A stretch of DNA of 64,000 bases. It comes from Porphyrobacter sp. Its GTDB lineage: Bacteria > Pseudomonadota > Alphaproteobacteria > Sphingomonadales > Sphingomonadaceae. Shown one piece after another: positions 1 to 9,427 of this stretch. How positions within the stretch are numbered: position 1 is the stretch's first letter; every line of letters begins with the position of its first letter. The translations under genes were made by a program, and so were the position numbers. The notes beneath the pieces were generated by a model. It worked only from the letters and a program-made list of their open reading frames with translations, searched no databases and had not been told where the DNA came from. Where the stretch lies: NCBI GenBank assembly GCA_017744315.1, contig JAGIBN010000001.1:62001-126000 (forward strand), read 5' to 3'.

Positions 1-1
1 A

Positions 2-2416
2 GGCGACGGCCCGCACGCGACGCTGGTCTTCGCCAGCCCATTCCCGCCCGCCGGACTGAAGGACGTCCGGGTGGCACTGTCGCCAACGCCCAACGGCTTC
101 CGCATCGAAACCGAAGGGCAATCGACTCTCGGCGCCTTTGACGGCTTGCTCACCCTGACGATGCCGGCACGCGGTCCCACGCAGATCGGGATCGAGCACT
201 TCACCGTCGCCCAGACCACCTTGGCGGGCACGCTCGCGCTCGGCACCGGCGGCGTGGCTGGCGATCTGACCCTGATGGGCGGCGGGCTCGACGGGACTTT
301 GGCCCTGGCTCCGCGCAATGGCGGGCAGGGCTTCGACGTCAATCTCGTGGCCAACAACGCGTCCTTCTCCGGCGCGACGCCGCTCTCGATCAATCAGGCG
401 AACATCCAGGCGAGCGGCGTGATTGGGGAGGGTGGCTGGACCGTCAACGGCAACTTGCGCGCGGCGGGGATCAGCTACGGCACGCTCTTCATTGGCAGGC
501 TTGGCGCCAGGGCAGAGATCGTCAACGGCCAGGGCCAGTTCGATGCCGCCATCACCGGCCGCAGAGAACGTCGCTTCGACCTGCAACTGACGGGGAGCGT
601 CTCGCCCGAGCGGATCATGGTGGCGGCCCGCGGCAACTACGCCGGACGGGACATCATCATGCCGCGCCGGGCGGTGCTGATCGCCTCGCGCGATGGCGGC
701 TGGGACCTGCAACAGACCCAACTATCCTTCGGGCGCGGCTTCGCCATCGTCGAAGGGCACTTCGGCGGGACCGAGCCGATGCATGGCAGACTGGCCGTCG
801 CCGACATGCCGCTCTCGGCACTCGACGTGGCGGGCACCGAACTGGGCCTTGGCGGGACGGCGTCGGGCATCATCGACTTCGGCAGCGGCCCGAACGGCGT
901 GCCGGTCGGCGAGATGCGGGTCATGGTCGACAACCTCTCGCGCTCGGGCCTGGTGCTGTCCTCCCGCCCGATCGACCTGGCGCTGGTCGCTCGCCTATCT
1001 CCGACTCTGCTGCAGGCGCGGGCGGTCGTGAAGGAAGACGGACAGACGCGCGGCAGGCTGCAAGGGCGCATCGCCAACCTGCCCGAAGAGGGAAGCCTGA
1101 ACGAGAGGCTCTACAACGGCGATCTGTTCGCCCAGCTGCGTTATGACGGACCCGCCGACGCGCTCTGGCGCCTGTCGACGATCGAACTGCTCGATCTTAC
1201 CGGCACGATCAGGGTCGCGGCCGATGTTACCGGAACTTTGGGCAATCCGCTGGTGCGGGGCTCGCTCGCGGGTGATGACTTGCGCTTGCAGGTGGCGATG
1301 ACGGGGTCCGATATCCGCAACGTCAGCGCGCGGGGCCGCTTCTCCGGTTCGCGGCTCCAGCTCACGAGCTTCTCGGGAACCGCGCCGAATGGCGGCATGG
1401 TCACCGGCAGCGGCTATGTCGATCTCGCGCGGATCTCGGCCTCTCGCGGTCCGCAGATCGACGTGCGCATGGCTGCGCGCCGGGCCGAAGTTGTCAACCT
1501 GCCGAACATGGGCGCCACCGTGACCGGGCCGCTGCGCATCGTCTCGAGCGGCGTGGGCGGGACGATTGCCGGGCGGCTGAGCGTCGAGGAAGCGCGCTGG
1601 GCCTTTGGCGCCGCGGAATCGACCGAGCGCCTGCCCAACATCACCACGCGTGAGATCAACTTCCCGCCCGACCGCCGCGCACCCACGGCTCCGGCGGCAC
1701 CGTGGCGCTTCCTGATCGACGCCAACGCTCCCGGCGGGATCGAGGTCGACAGCATGGGCCTCGACAGCGAATGGAGCGCCAACGTCCAGCTGCGCGGCAC
1801 GACCGACGATCCGCGCATCGGCGGTGTGGCGCGTGTCGTGCCGCGGCAGGGCTTCTACTCGTTCGCGGGCAATCGCTTCGAGCTCACGCGCGGTGTGATC
1901 GATTTCGACGTCAACGGTCCGATCGATCCACTGATCGATATCGTGGCCGAAACCAATGTCGACAGCCTTGCCGTGACGGTCACCATCAAGGGCAACGCCA
2001 GCAGGCCGGAGATCGCGTTCAATTCAGTACCGGCGCTACCTGAGGAGGAACTGCTTTCGCGGCTGCTGTTCGGGGATTCGATCACCAATCTCTCGGCCAC
2101 CGACGCGCTCCAGCTCGGTGCCGCGATCGCCTCGCTGCAGGGTGGGGGCGGAATGGATCCGATCAACCAGCTGCGACAGTCGATCGGGCTCGACAGGCTG
2201 CGTATCGTGGCGGCAGATCCGGCGATGAACCGCGGCACCTCGATTGCGCTCGGCAAGAACATCGGCCGCCGCTTCTATGGCGAGATCATCACGGACGGGC
2301 AGGGCTATAACGCGACCTCGCTCGAGTTCCGCCTGACGAATTGGCTGTCGCTCCTCGCTACCATCAACACTATCGGCCGCGGCAGCGTGGCGGGTGTGGT
2401 CAGCCACGATTATTGA
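2..2416 (+). CDS. tamB: TamB / translocation and assembly module protein, 3' part
   Basis: C-terminal part of a very large TamB-type protein (DUF490). The frame is open from base 2, so the true start lies upstream of the window. TamB is anchored in the inner membrane, spans the periplasm as a long beta-rich groove, and with the BamA-like TamA helps move lipids or outer-membrane proteins. The visible 800 or so residues are rich in alternating beta strands with repeated Gly/Asp turns. They end in the typical conserved tail, with LLSRLLFG, an ALQLGAAIASL stretch and a final part ending in SHDY. tamA would be expected upstream. The family call is firm. Confidence 0.88.
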   Translation, partial: GDGPHATLVFASPFPPAGLKDVRVALSPTPNGFRIETEGQSTLGAFDGLLTLTMPARGPTQIGIEHFTVAQTTLAGTLALGTGGVAGDLTLMGGGLDGTLALAPRNGGQGFDVNLVANNASFSGATPLSINQANIQASGVIGEGGWTVNGNLRAAGISYGTLFIGRLGARAEIVNGQGQFDAAITGRRERRFDLQLTGSVSPERIMVAARGNYAGRDIIMPRRAVLIASRDGGWDLQQTQLSFGRGFAIVEGHFGGTEPMHGRLAVADMPLSALDVAGTELGLGGTASGIIDFGSGPNGVPVGEMRVMVDNLSRSGLVLSSRPIDLALVARLSPTLLQARAVVKEDGQTRGRLQGRIANLPEEGSLNERLYNGDLFAQLRYDGPADALWRLSTIELLDLTGTIRVAADVTGTLGNPLVRGSLAGDDLRLQVAMTGSDIRNVSARGRFSGSRLQLTSFSGTAPNGGMVTGSGYVDLARISASRGPQIDVRMAARRAEVVNLPNMGATVTGPLRIVSSGVGGTIAGRLSVEEARWAFGAAESTERLPNITTREINFPPDRRAPTAPAAPWRFLIDANAPGGIEVDSMGLDSEWSANVQLRGTTDDPRIGGVARVVPRQGFYSFAGNRFELTRGVIDFDVNGPIDPLIDIVAETNVDSLAVTVTIKGNASRPEIAFNSVPALPEEELLSRLLFGDSITNLSATDALQLGAAIASLQGGGGMDPINQLRQSIGLDRLRIVAADPAMNRGTSIALGKNIGRRFYGEIITDGQGYNATSLEFRLTNWLSLLATINTIGRGSVAGVVSHDY

Positions 2417-2428
2417 GTGACCTAGCGC

Positions 2429-2683
2429 CTAGCGCTTATGCCTCCGGAAACGCCCCCTGCCGTCGCGGCGGTAGGTGAGGAGGCGCGGCGCACGGCGGAA
2501 CCAGCCACGCAGTCCGGCCTCCCGGAACAGCCGGTGGACCTTGCGATCGTCGTCGATCACTTCCCATGATCGGGCGAGCCACAGCCCGACAGCGCCAGCG
2601 ATCACGACGAGCGCGGTCAGGGCAGTCACAATGGTGAAGGTGGCCAGCACGTCCGGTCCCGATAGCGTTGTTGCTGAACGCAA
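2429..2683 (-). CDS. Small single-span membrane protein, unknown function
   Basis: Predicted 84-residue protein starting at a TTG (an internal GTG about ten codons later is the alternative). There is one clear hydrophobic segment at about residues 13-36. It is followed by a short acidic patch (EVIDDDRK) and a very basic Arg-rich C-terminal tail, which by the positive-inside rule would be cytoplasmic. It sits convergently with tamB and upstream of the glnA terminator. I do not recognise the family. The composition looks coding, but with no distinctive motif it could be a chance ORF. Confidence 0.45.
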   Translation of the reverse strand: MRSATTLSGPDVLATFTIVTALTALVVIAGAVGLWLARSWEVIDDDRKVHRLFREAGLRGWFRRAPRLLTYRRDGRGRFRRHKR

Positions 2684-2762
2684 TTTGCGCCGGACGGAGG
2701 GGAAAAATCTATGGGGCCGAGTCCCCCCGTCCCGAAAAGGAACGACGCTGCAGCAGAAATGA

Positions 2763-2797
2763 AAAAGGGCGCCCGGATTGCTCCGGACGCCCCTTTT
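2763..2797 (-). terminator. Intrinsic terminator of glnA
   Basis: A GC-rich stem of about 14 pairs (AAAAGGGCG... against ...CGCCCCTTTT) around a TTGC loop, with A/T tracts on both sides. It lies 22 bases past the glnA stop. On the minus strand it ends in a run of T, as expected for rho-independent termination. Confidence 0.8.
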
Positions 2798-2818
2798 GTA
2801 CAGCTCTGACCAGAGGAA

Positions 2819-4228
2819 TCAGTAGCTGTAGTACATGTCGAATTCGACCGGGCTCGGCGTGGTTTCCCAACGCATCACGTCTTCCCACTTGATCTCGCAG
2901 TAAGCGTCGATCTGGTCCTTCGAGAACACGTCGCCCTTGAGCAGGAACTCATAGTCGGCCTGCAGGGCTTCCAGAGCTTCACGCAGCGAACCGCAGACGG
3001 TCGGCACTTCGGCCAGTTCGGCCGGCGGCAGGTCGTACAGGTTCTTGTCCATCGGGTCGCCCGGGTGGATCTTGTTCTGGATACCGTCGAGGCCGGCCAT
3101 CAGCAGCGCGGCGTAGCACAGGTACGGGTTGGCCATCGCGTCGGGGAAACGGAATTCCACGCGCTTGGCCTTCTCGCCGGTGCCGTACGGAATGCGGCAC
3201 GAAGCCGAACGGTTGCGGGCCGAGTAGGCCAGCAGAACCGGAGCTTCGTAGCCCGGAACCAGGCGCTTGTAGCTGTTGGTGGTCGGGTTGGTGAAGGCGT
3301 TGAGGGCCTTCGCGTGCTTGATCACGCCGCCGATGAAGTAGAGGCAGTTGTCCGACAGGCCGGCATAACCGTTGCCGGCGAAGGTCGGCTTGCCCTTTTC
3401 CCAGATCGAGATGTGGGTGTGCATGCCGCTGCCGTTATCCTTGGCGATCGGCTTCGGCATGAACGTGGCGGTCTTGCCATAGGCCTGGGCGACCATGTGC
3501 ACGACGTACTTGTAGATCTGCATGCGGTCGGCCGTGGTCACGAGCGTGCCGAAGGTCAGGCCGAGCTCGTGCTGGGCAGCCGCCACTTCGTGGTGGTGCT
3601 TGTCGCAGGGCAGGCCCATTTCGAGCATGGTCGAAACCATCTCGCCACGGATGTCGACAGCGCTGTCGACCGGAGCGACCGGGAAGTAGCCGCCCTTGGC
3701 GCGCGGACGGTGAGCCAGGTTGCCGCCTTCGAGTTCCGCACCGGTGTTGGTCGGCAGCTCGATGTCGTCGATCTGGTAGCCCGAGCCGGCATAGCCGTCT
3801 TCGAAGCGCACGTCGTCGAACATGAAGAACTCGGCTTCCGGACCGACGTAGACGGTGTCGCCGATGCCGGTGGTCTTGAGATAGGACTCGGCGCGCTTGG
3901 CGGTCGAGCGCGGGTCGCGCGAGTAGAGTTCGCCGGTCGACGGCTCAACGATGTCGCAGACCAGGATCATCATCGGGGTGGCCGAGAACGGATCGATCCA
4001 CACCGCGTCGAGGTCCGGCTTCAGGATCATGTCGGATTCGTTGATGGTCTTCCAGCCGGCAATCGACGAACCGTCGAACATCAGGCCTTCTTCCAGCTCG
4101 TCTTCGCCGATGACCGAGGAAACCATGGTCAGGTGCTGCCACTTGCCCTTGGGATCGGTGAAGCGAAGGTCGACCCACTCGATCTCCTCATCCTTGATCC
4201 GCTTCACGATATCCGATGCACTGGCCAT
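2819..4228 (-). CDS. glnA: Glutamine synthetase type I
   Basis: 469-residue type I glutamine synthetase, which joins ammonia to glutamate with ATP in the cytoplasm as the main entry of nitrogen. The usual blocks are visible: an N-terminal beta-grasp part, the catalytic part with the [12 protein letters not shown]-binding segment, and a KNLYDLPP segment. The Tyr of that last segment, residue 398, matches the site adenylylated by GlnE. The length is normal for the family. The start is the ATG at 4228 behind AAGGAAG. The gene lies 114 bases downstream of glnB on the same strand, the usual glnBA arrangement, so nitrogen control through PII is expected. Codon use looks like that of a highly expressed gene. 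Confidence 0.98.
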   Translation of the reverse strand: MASASDIVKRIKDEEIEWVDLRFTDPKGKWQHLTMVSSVIGEDELEEGLMFDGSSIAGWKTINESDMILKPDLDAVWIDPFSATPMMILVCDIVEPSTGELYSRDPRSTAKRAESYLKTTGIGDTVYVGPEAEFFMFDDVRFEDGYAGSGYQIDDIELPTNTGAELEGGNLAHRPRAKGGYFPVAPVDSAVDIRGEMVSTMLEMGLPCDKHHHEVAAAQHELGLTFGTLVTTADRMQIYKYVVHMVAQAYGKTATFMPKPIAKDNGSGMHTHISIWEKGKPTFAGNGYAGLSDNCLYFIGGVIKHAKALNAFTNPTTNSYKRLVPGYEAPVLLAYSARNRSASCRIPYGTGEKAKRVEFRFPDAMANPYLCYAALLMAGLDGIQNKIHPGDPMDKNLYDLPPAELAEVPTVCGSLREALEALQADYEFLLKGDVFSKDQIDAYCEIKWEDVMRWETTPSPVEFDMYYSY

Positions 4229-4342
4229 TCTCGTCTTCCTTGTTGGTCCCGCCCGTCCGGCGGAGTTTCACTTAAATTCGTCCCCAGTTGGGGGAAGGGT
4301 GCAAACTTGGGATCGGCCCTCCCGGACGGGAGAGCGATAAAA

Positions 4343-4729
<387 letters not shown>

Positions 4730-4752
4730 TCACCATCCCTCAGCAACTATTC

Positions 4753-4768
4753 TTCAAGAATCGTGCCA
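4753..4768 (-). promoter_or_regulatory. Sigma-54-like promoter of glnB-glnA
   Basis: Minus strand reads TGGCACG-ATTC-TTGAA, matching the -24 consensus TGGCACG fully and the -12 element TTGCW except for its C. Spacing is correct. A weaker relative, CGGCACG-ATTG-TTCCG, lies about 100 bases further upstream at 4852-4867. NtrC/sigma-54 control of glnBA is well known in alphaproteobacteria. The imperfect -12 keeps confidence moderate. Confidence 0.5.
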
Positions 4769-4888
4769 AGGCGCTTCCAAGCGGCCTAGACGTTCGCGCT
4801 GACCCGGGAAAGGGCGGAAATCGTCGGTCCGAAAGCGCGGGGTGGATTATGCGGAACAATCGTGCCGAAGTTGGCAGTGCGACTATGT

Positions 4889-4921
4889 CTAAATTTCAGG
4901 CAGGCACTGCCTAAAAATTAG
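4889..4921. repeat. Inverted repeat after argC
   Basis: Two 15-base arms (minus strand CTAATTTTTAGGCAG and its near-complement) around a 3-base centre, with 13 of 15 positions paired. It starts 3 bases past the argC stop and lies upstream of the glnB promoter. It may be the argC terminator, although the T-rich part is inside the stem rather than after it. It could instead be an operator for glnB. Confidence 0.6.
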
Positions 4922-4924
4922 GCG

Positions 4925-5851
4925 TCAAAGCCGCAGTCCGGCTGTTTCCTCGAGCCCGGCCATGAGGTTCAGCGACTGCACGGCGGCCCCGCTGGCTCCT
5001 TTGCCGAGGTTGTCGAGCACGGCCACGAGACGCGCCTGGCTGCCGTCGGGATTGCCGAAAACGAACAACTCCATCCGGTCGTTGCCCACGTTCGATCCGC
5101 GCAGCAGGATCTCGCCGTCTTCGGGCGGGGTGCCCATGCCGACGATCTTGCTGGCGCCGTAGAAGTTCGCGAGCCATTCGCGCATGGCCTGCGGAGTCCC
5201 CACGCCTTTCATCGCCGAAAGGGGAAGCGGAACTTCCACCACCATGCCGCGATGGGCGGGAACAACGGCAGGGGTGAACAGGGGCGCGACCGACAGGCCG
5301 CAGCGCTCCTGCATCTCAGGCACGTGCTTGTGGCCGAGCGCCAGGGCGTAACCGCGCCAGGCGATGTCCTGGTCCGCCTCGAAGCGCTCGATCAGCGACT
5401 TGCCACCGCCCGAATAGCCGGAGACCGCGTTGCAGGTGTAGGGCCAGTCGGCGGGCAGCAGTCCGGCGCGCACCAGCGGCGCGACTAAGGCGATGAAGCC
5501 GGTCGAATAGCAGCCGGGGTTCGACACGCGCATCGCGGTGGCGACGGCCTTGTGTCCGGAAACTTCGGGAAAGCCGTAGACCCAGCCCGGGCTCACGCGG
5601 TGGGCGGTCGAGGCGTCGATAACGCGTGTGCGCGGATTGTCGATCATCGCCACGGATTCGCGCGCAGCGTCGTCCGGCAGGCAAAGGATCACGAACTCGG
5701 CGTCATTGAGCGCTTCGCGCCGGGCGGCCGGGTCCTTGCGCCGAGCGTCATCGAGCTTGATGAGCTCGAACTCAGACCGGCCAGCCAGCCGCTCGCCGAT
5801 TTCGAGGCCCGTCGTCCCGACGGCCCCATCGATGAAGACAGAGCGGGTCAT
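4925..5851 (-). CDS. argC: N-acetyl-gamma-glutamyl-phosphate reductase, type 2
   Basis: 308-residue enzyme of arginine synthesis that reduces N-acetylglutamyl phosphate to the semialdehyde with NADPH. The N-terminal nucleotide-binding turn reads GAVGTTGLEIG, and the active-site cysteine is residue 114 in SNPGCYSTG. The sequence and length fit the shorter AGPR type 2 family. The start is the ATG at 5849-5851, which overlaps the stop of the SH3 gene as ATGA, so the two are translationally coupled. The frame extends 25 codons upstream, but that part reads over the SH3 gene and has no family likeness. Confidence 0.95.
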   Translation of the reverse strand: MTRSVFIDGAVGTTGLEIGERLAGRSEFELIKLDDARRKDPAARREALNDAEFVILCLPDDAARESVAMIDNPRTRVIDASTAHRVSPGWVYGFPEVSGHKAVATAMRVSNPGCYSTGFIALVAPLVRAGLLPADWPYTCNAVSGYSGGGKSLIERFEADQDIAWRGYALALGHKHVPEMQERCGLSVAPLFTPAVVPAHRGMVVEVPLPLSAMKGVGTPQAMREWLANFYGASKIVGMGTPPEDGEILLRGSNVGNDRMELFVFGNPDGSQARLVAVLDNLGKGASGAAVQSLNLMAGLEETAGLRL

Positions 5852-6210
5852 CCCGGCAGCTGTTCGAGCCGGTCGATACGGATGTAGCCGACAGGGCCGT
5901 CCATCGAGAGGCAGCCCCAGGCCCAACCGCCGGTCACGTCCAGCACTTCGAAGCTTTCGCCTTCCATCAGCGTGCAGAGTTCCTGCGCGCCTTCGCCGTT
6001 GCTCGAGAGCAGCGGGGCGCCACCCGGCATGACCGTGCGCGGCTGGGGCACGGCGTAGTGCGGGACGAAGAAGCGCCCGGCGAGCCCAATATGCGCGAGA
6101 TCGCCGCGCAAAGGTGTGCGACCCGGTACGGCCTTCGGCTGTGGGCCCGTGAGGGCGTAAGAGATGTGGCCGGTCATGTCAGTAGGATCGTAAGGGGCGT
6201 AGCCAGACAC
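5848..6210 (-). CDS. Stand-alone bacterial SH3-domain protein
   Basis: 120-residue protein resembling the N-terminal SH3 region of NlpC/P60 (C40) cell-wall peptidases. It has a conserved start region (residues 29-62, RTPLRGDLAHIGLAG and following) and an SH3 fold near residues 72-118 with the GWAWG and VGYIRIDRL strands. The catalytic NlpC/P60 domain that normally follows is absent: the stop overlaps the argC start. The start is a GTG at 6210, with a weak ribosome site; an ATG 11 codons later is possible. In relatives, as I recall, this position after the aminopeptidase gene often holds a full C40 peptidase. A truncated or adaptor role is inference. Confidence 0.75.
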   Translation of the reverse strand: MSGYAPYDPTDMTGHISYALTGPQPKAVPGRTPLRGDLAHIGLAGRFFVPHYAVPQPRTVMPGGAPLLSSNGEGAQELCTLMEGESFEVLDVTGGWAWGCLSMDGPVGYIRIDRLEQLPG

Positions 6211-6281
6211 TCGAAAAAGCTCGTGGGGTTCATCGTTGCGGCGCGGTTAGACGTCACAGCGCAGCGGGGCAAGCACCGCAG

Positions 6282-7658
6282 TCAAGCGAATCGCGCCTGA
6301 AGCATATGCCAGGCAGCCCGAAGGCCCAATGCGTCTCCGCCTTTTGGCCTACCCGGCTTCGAGGTCGGGCGCCAGGCAAAGGTGTCGAAATGGGCCCAGT
6401 CGACGCCTTCGGAAACGAACTTGTCGAGGAACAGCGCCGCCACACTCGCTCCGGCAAAGCCGTTGCTGTGGGCATTGTTGGCGTCGGCGATGTCGGACTT
6501 GAGCCATTCGGCGTAGCCTTCGTACAACGGCAGGCGCCAGCAGGGGTCCTCATTCGCTTTGCCCGCAGATAGCAGCTCATCGGCGGTCTCGTCGCGCCGG
6601 GTAAACAGCGCGGGCAAGTCAGGTCCCACGGCAACGCGCGCGGCGCCGGTCAAGGTAGCGAAGTCGATGACGAGCACGGGCTGCTCTTCACAAGCGCGGG
6701 CGAGGGCATCCGCCAGGATCAGGCGTCCTTCGGCGTCGGTATTGCCGATCTCGACCGTCAGCCCCTTGCGGCTACGCAGCACGTCGCCAGGGCGGAAAGC
6801 ATTGCCGGCGACCGCATTTTCGACCGCGGGCACGAGGCAATGCAACCGCACTTTGAGGCCCGCGCCCATGATGAGCCCGGCCAGCGCCAGCGCGTGGGCT
6901 GCGCCGCCCATGTCCTTCTTCATCAGCAGCATCCCGGCCGCCGGCTTGATGTCGAGCCCGCCGGAATCGAAGCACACGCCCTTGCCGATGATGGCGAGGA
7001 CAGGGGCCTTCTCGTCCCCCCAGGTCAGGTGCAGCATCCGCGGCGCATGGCTGCGCGCGGCCGCGCGGCCGACGGCGTGGACCATCGGATATTCGCGCTC
7101 GAGAGTTTCGCCCTTGGTCACAGAGAGCTTGGCCCCGTGCGCCTTGGCCAGCCGTTCGGCCTCCACCTCAAGCTCCGCCGGGCCCATGTCCTCGGCCGGA
7201 GTGTTGACGAGCGTTCGCACCAGCGCGACGGCCTCCGCCTCGGCCAGCGCCGGTCCGATAGCCTTGGCTTCCTTGCTCAGCAGGATGCGCGGACCTTCGG
7301 AGTCCTTGTCTTCGCGGTAGCGGGTGAAACGGTATTGCGCAGTCTGCCAGCCGTGCAGGGCCTTGCCGGCCTCATCCTGCGCCAGGCGATAGGTGCCCGC
7401 CGGAAGTTCTTCGGAGAGCTTGGCCAGGCACCAGCTCGACAGCTCGGCCGGGTTGCGCACTCCGCCGACGGCGAACCAGGCATCTCCGTCAGGCACGATT
7501 CCGACCTGAGACGCGGCGCCCGCGAATTTTTGTCCCACAAGCGCGGCACGTTGTGGCCCGCTGAGAGTTTTTGCAAATTCAGGGAAGCCGTCTTTGCTGA
7601 CGAGGTGGATCGTGATGGCCTGCTGTCCGCGGTCCGGCTGGATCAAATCGTCTTTCAT
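6282..7658 (-). CDS. Leucyl aminopeptidase, M17 family
   Basis: 458-residue two-metal aminopeptidase removing N-terminal residues from peptides in the cytoplasm. The catalytic domain has the M17 hallmark NTDAEGRL at residues 306-313 and the metal-ligand segment GKGVCFDSGG around residue 226 (Lys) and 231 (Asp). The N-terminal domain is diverged from the E. coli PepA type. I start at the ATG at 7658; the open frame continues 29 codons upstream without family likeness. The gene leads a minus-strand run with the SH3 gene and argC and is divergent from the lipoprotein at 7706, sharing a 47-base gap. Confidence 0.93.
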   Translation of the reverse strand: MKDDLIQPDRGQQAITIHLVSKDGFPEFAKTLSGPQRAALVGQKFAGAASQVGIVPDGDAWFAVGGVRNPAELSSWCLAKLSEELPAGTYRLAQDEAGKALHGWQTAQYRFTRYREDKDSEGPRILLSKEAKAIGPALAEAEAVALVRTLVNTPAEDMGPAELEVEAERLAKAHGAKLSVTKGETLEREYPMVHAVGRAAARSHAPRMLHLTWGDEKAPVLAIIGKGVCFDSGGLDIKPAAGMLLMKKDMGGAAHALALAGLIMGAGLKVRLHCLVPAVENAVAGNAFRPGDVLRSRKGLTVEIGNTDAEGRLILADALARACEEQPVLVIDFATLTGAARVAVGPDLPALFTRRDETADELLSAGKANEDPCWRLPLYEGYAEWLKSDIADANNAHSNGFAGASVAALFLDKFVSEGVDWAHFDTFAWRPTSKPGRPKGGDALGLRAAWHMLQARFA

Positions 7659-7705
7659 AGAATTCACGCTTGCCCGTTTGCGCAGGTTTTGGAAAGGCAG
7701 TGACG

Positions 7706-8527
7706 ATGATGCGCATGCTTTCGGTTCTGGCGCTGGCCGCGGCAATCTCCGCCTGCAACTCAGGCAATGGTGATTCGCCTGACGCCACCGCTACGCCGAC
7801 TCCCGCGGCAACCGCGACTCCCACACCGACTGCCACGGCCAGGGCCACCAGCAATGGCGCGCGCTCGGTGTCGGAAGAAACCGACGATTTCCTGTTCGAA
7901 TATTCCTATCCGGCAGAGGCGGGGCGGATTGCCGAACTCGCCAGCCAGCTCGACGTCATGCTCGAACAGCAGCGCGGGCAGCTGGCCGAAGAATCGCAGG
8001 ATGCGCGCCGCTCCGCACGGGCTGACGGCTTCCCCTACAACAAGCACAGCTACACGGCAGAATGGAAGGTGGTCACCTCGCTGCCGGGATGGCTGAGCCT
8101 GTCGAACGACGTCGCGACCTACAGCGGCGGGGCGCACGGCAACTACACGCTGCAATCGCTCGTCTGGGACAAGACCAAGGGCGAATCGAGAGAGGCGATC
8201 GACTTGTTCGTCTCTCCCGCCGCTCTGGAGAAGGCGCTCGGCGACCGGTTTTGCGACGAGTTGAACCGGCAGCGCGCGAAGCGACGTGGGGCGCCGGTGG
8301 CGAAGGGCGGGGACGATCCGTTCTCCGACTGCCCGGCGATTAAAGAACTGGTCGTCCTGGTGGGTTCGAACAATGGGCGGACCTTCAACCGCCTGACCCT
8401 TTATGCGGGCCCCTATGTCGCTGGGCCTTACGCCGAAGGGGCCTACAAAGTGAACCTGTCGATCGACAGAGCCATCCTCGATACGGTGAAGCCGGAATTC
8501 CGCGAAGCCTTCAGCGCTCGCAATTGA
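7706..8527 (+). CDS. Lipoprotein with DUF4163/DUF3298-like domains
   Basis: About 273 residues. It has an N-terminal lipoprotein signal with lipobox ISAC near residue 17, then a low-complexity Thr/Pro/Ala spacer (roughly residues 28-50), then a globular part. The globular part contains the DUF3298/RsiV-like segment with ATYSGGAHGNY and SLVWDKTKGE, preceded by a DUF4163-like region. Related domains occur in RsiV, PdaC and other envelope proteins. The exact job is unknown; the context gives no clue beyond a 25-base gap to map. Paired ATG codons at 7706 and 7709 follow a GGAAAGG site. Confidence 0.8.
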   Translation: MMRMLSVLALAAAISACNSGNGDSPDATATPTPAATATPTPTATARATSNGARSVSEETDDFLFEYSYPAEAGRIAELASQLDVMLEQQRGQLAEESQDARRSARADGFPYNKHSYTAEWKVVTSLPGWLSLSNDVATYSGGAHGNYTLQSLVWDKTKGESREAIDLFVSPAALEKALGDRFCDELNRQRAKRRGAPVAKGGDDPFSDCPAIKELVVLVGSNNGRTFNRLTLYAGPYVAGPYAEGAYKVNLSIDRAILDTVKPEFREAFSARN

Positions 8528-8552
8528 GCGGCGGAATGACTACATTCGCGAA

Positions 8553-9380
8553 ATGATCGAATACCAGCACGTCACAGGCGATACCGCGGTTTACCGCGAC
8601 GGAACCATCAAGCTCCACGGACCCGACGGGTTCGAAGGCATGCGCAAGGCCGGCCGCCTTGCCGCGAAGATTCTCGACGAGATGGCCTCGATCGTCCAGC
8701 CGGGCATCTCGACCGAGGAAATCGACCGCGTCGTGCGGGAGATGACGCTGGATGGCGGTGGCGTGCCCGCAACGCTCGGCTATCGCGGCTATACGCATAG
8801 CTGCTGCATCTCGATCAACCATGTGGTGTGCCACGGCATCCCTTCGTCCAAGACGCTCAAGGACGGGGACATCGTCAACATCGACGTGACCCCGCTGCTC
8901 GACGGCTGGCACGGGGATTCGAGCCGCATGTATCTGGTCGGCGACGTTTCGCTGAAGGCCAAGCGGCTGATCGATGTGACCTACGAATGCCTCATGCTCG
9001 GTATCGATCAGGCGAAGCCCGGCGCTCGCCTGGGTGACATTGGCGCAGCGATCCAGGCCCATGCCGAACAGTTCCGCTATGGCGTGGTGCGCGATTTCTG
9101 CGGCCATGGCCTCGGCCGCCTGTTCCACGATGCGCCGGAAGTGGTGCACGCCGCTCGCGCCGGGACCGGTCCGGAACTGCGCCCAGGCATGTTCATGACC
9201 ATCGAGCCGATGATCAACCTCGGCAAGGCCGCGGTAAAGGTCCTCAACGACGGCTGGACCGCGGTCACTCGCGACAAGAGCCTTTCGGCGCAGTTCGAAC
9301 ATTCGATCGGCATTACCGAAGACGGCTGCGAGATCTTCACGCTGAGCCTCAAGGGGCTGCACAAGCCGCCTTACGCCTAG
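8553..9380 (+). CDS. map: Methionine aminopeptidase type I
   Basis: 275-residue enzyme that removes the initiator methionine from nascent proteins. All five metal ligands of the type I family can be placed: Asp111 and Asp122 (NIDVTPLLDGWHGD), His185 (CGHGLGRLFH), Glu218 (MTIEPM) and Glu249 (QFEHSI). It is 25 bases downstream of the lipoprotein gene and probably cotranscribed. Length is normal, with an N-terminal extension of about 20 residues typical of alphaproteobacterial copies. Confidence 0.97.
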   Translation: MIEYQHVTGDTAVYRDGTIKLHGPDGFEGMRKAGRLAAKILDEMASIVQPGISTEEIDRVVREMTLDGGGVPATLGYRGYTHSCCISINHVVCHGIPSSKTLKDGDIVNIDVTPLLDGWHGDSSRMYLVGDVSLKAKRLIDVTYECLMLGIDQAKPGARLGDIGAAIQAHAEQFRYGVVRDFCGHGLGRLFHDAPEVVHAARAGTGPELRPGMFMTIEPMINLGKAAVKVLNDGWTAVTRDKSLSAQFEHSIGITEDGCEIFTLSLKGLHKPPYA

Positions 9381-9427
9381 GTATTCGGTCTGGTGCTGGA
9401 AAGCACGGGACCGAATTCGCGCATCGG

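Noticed and set aside
4288..4342. Terminator between glnB and glnA
   Set aside because: The CTCCCGTCCGGGAG stem is short and has no T tract, so I regard it at most as a processing site.
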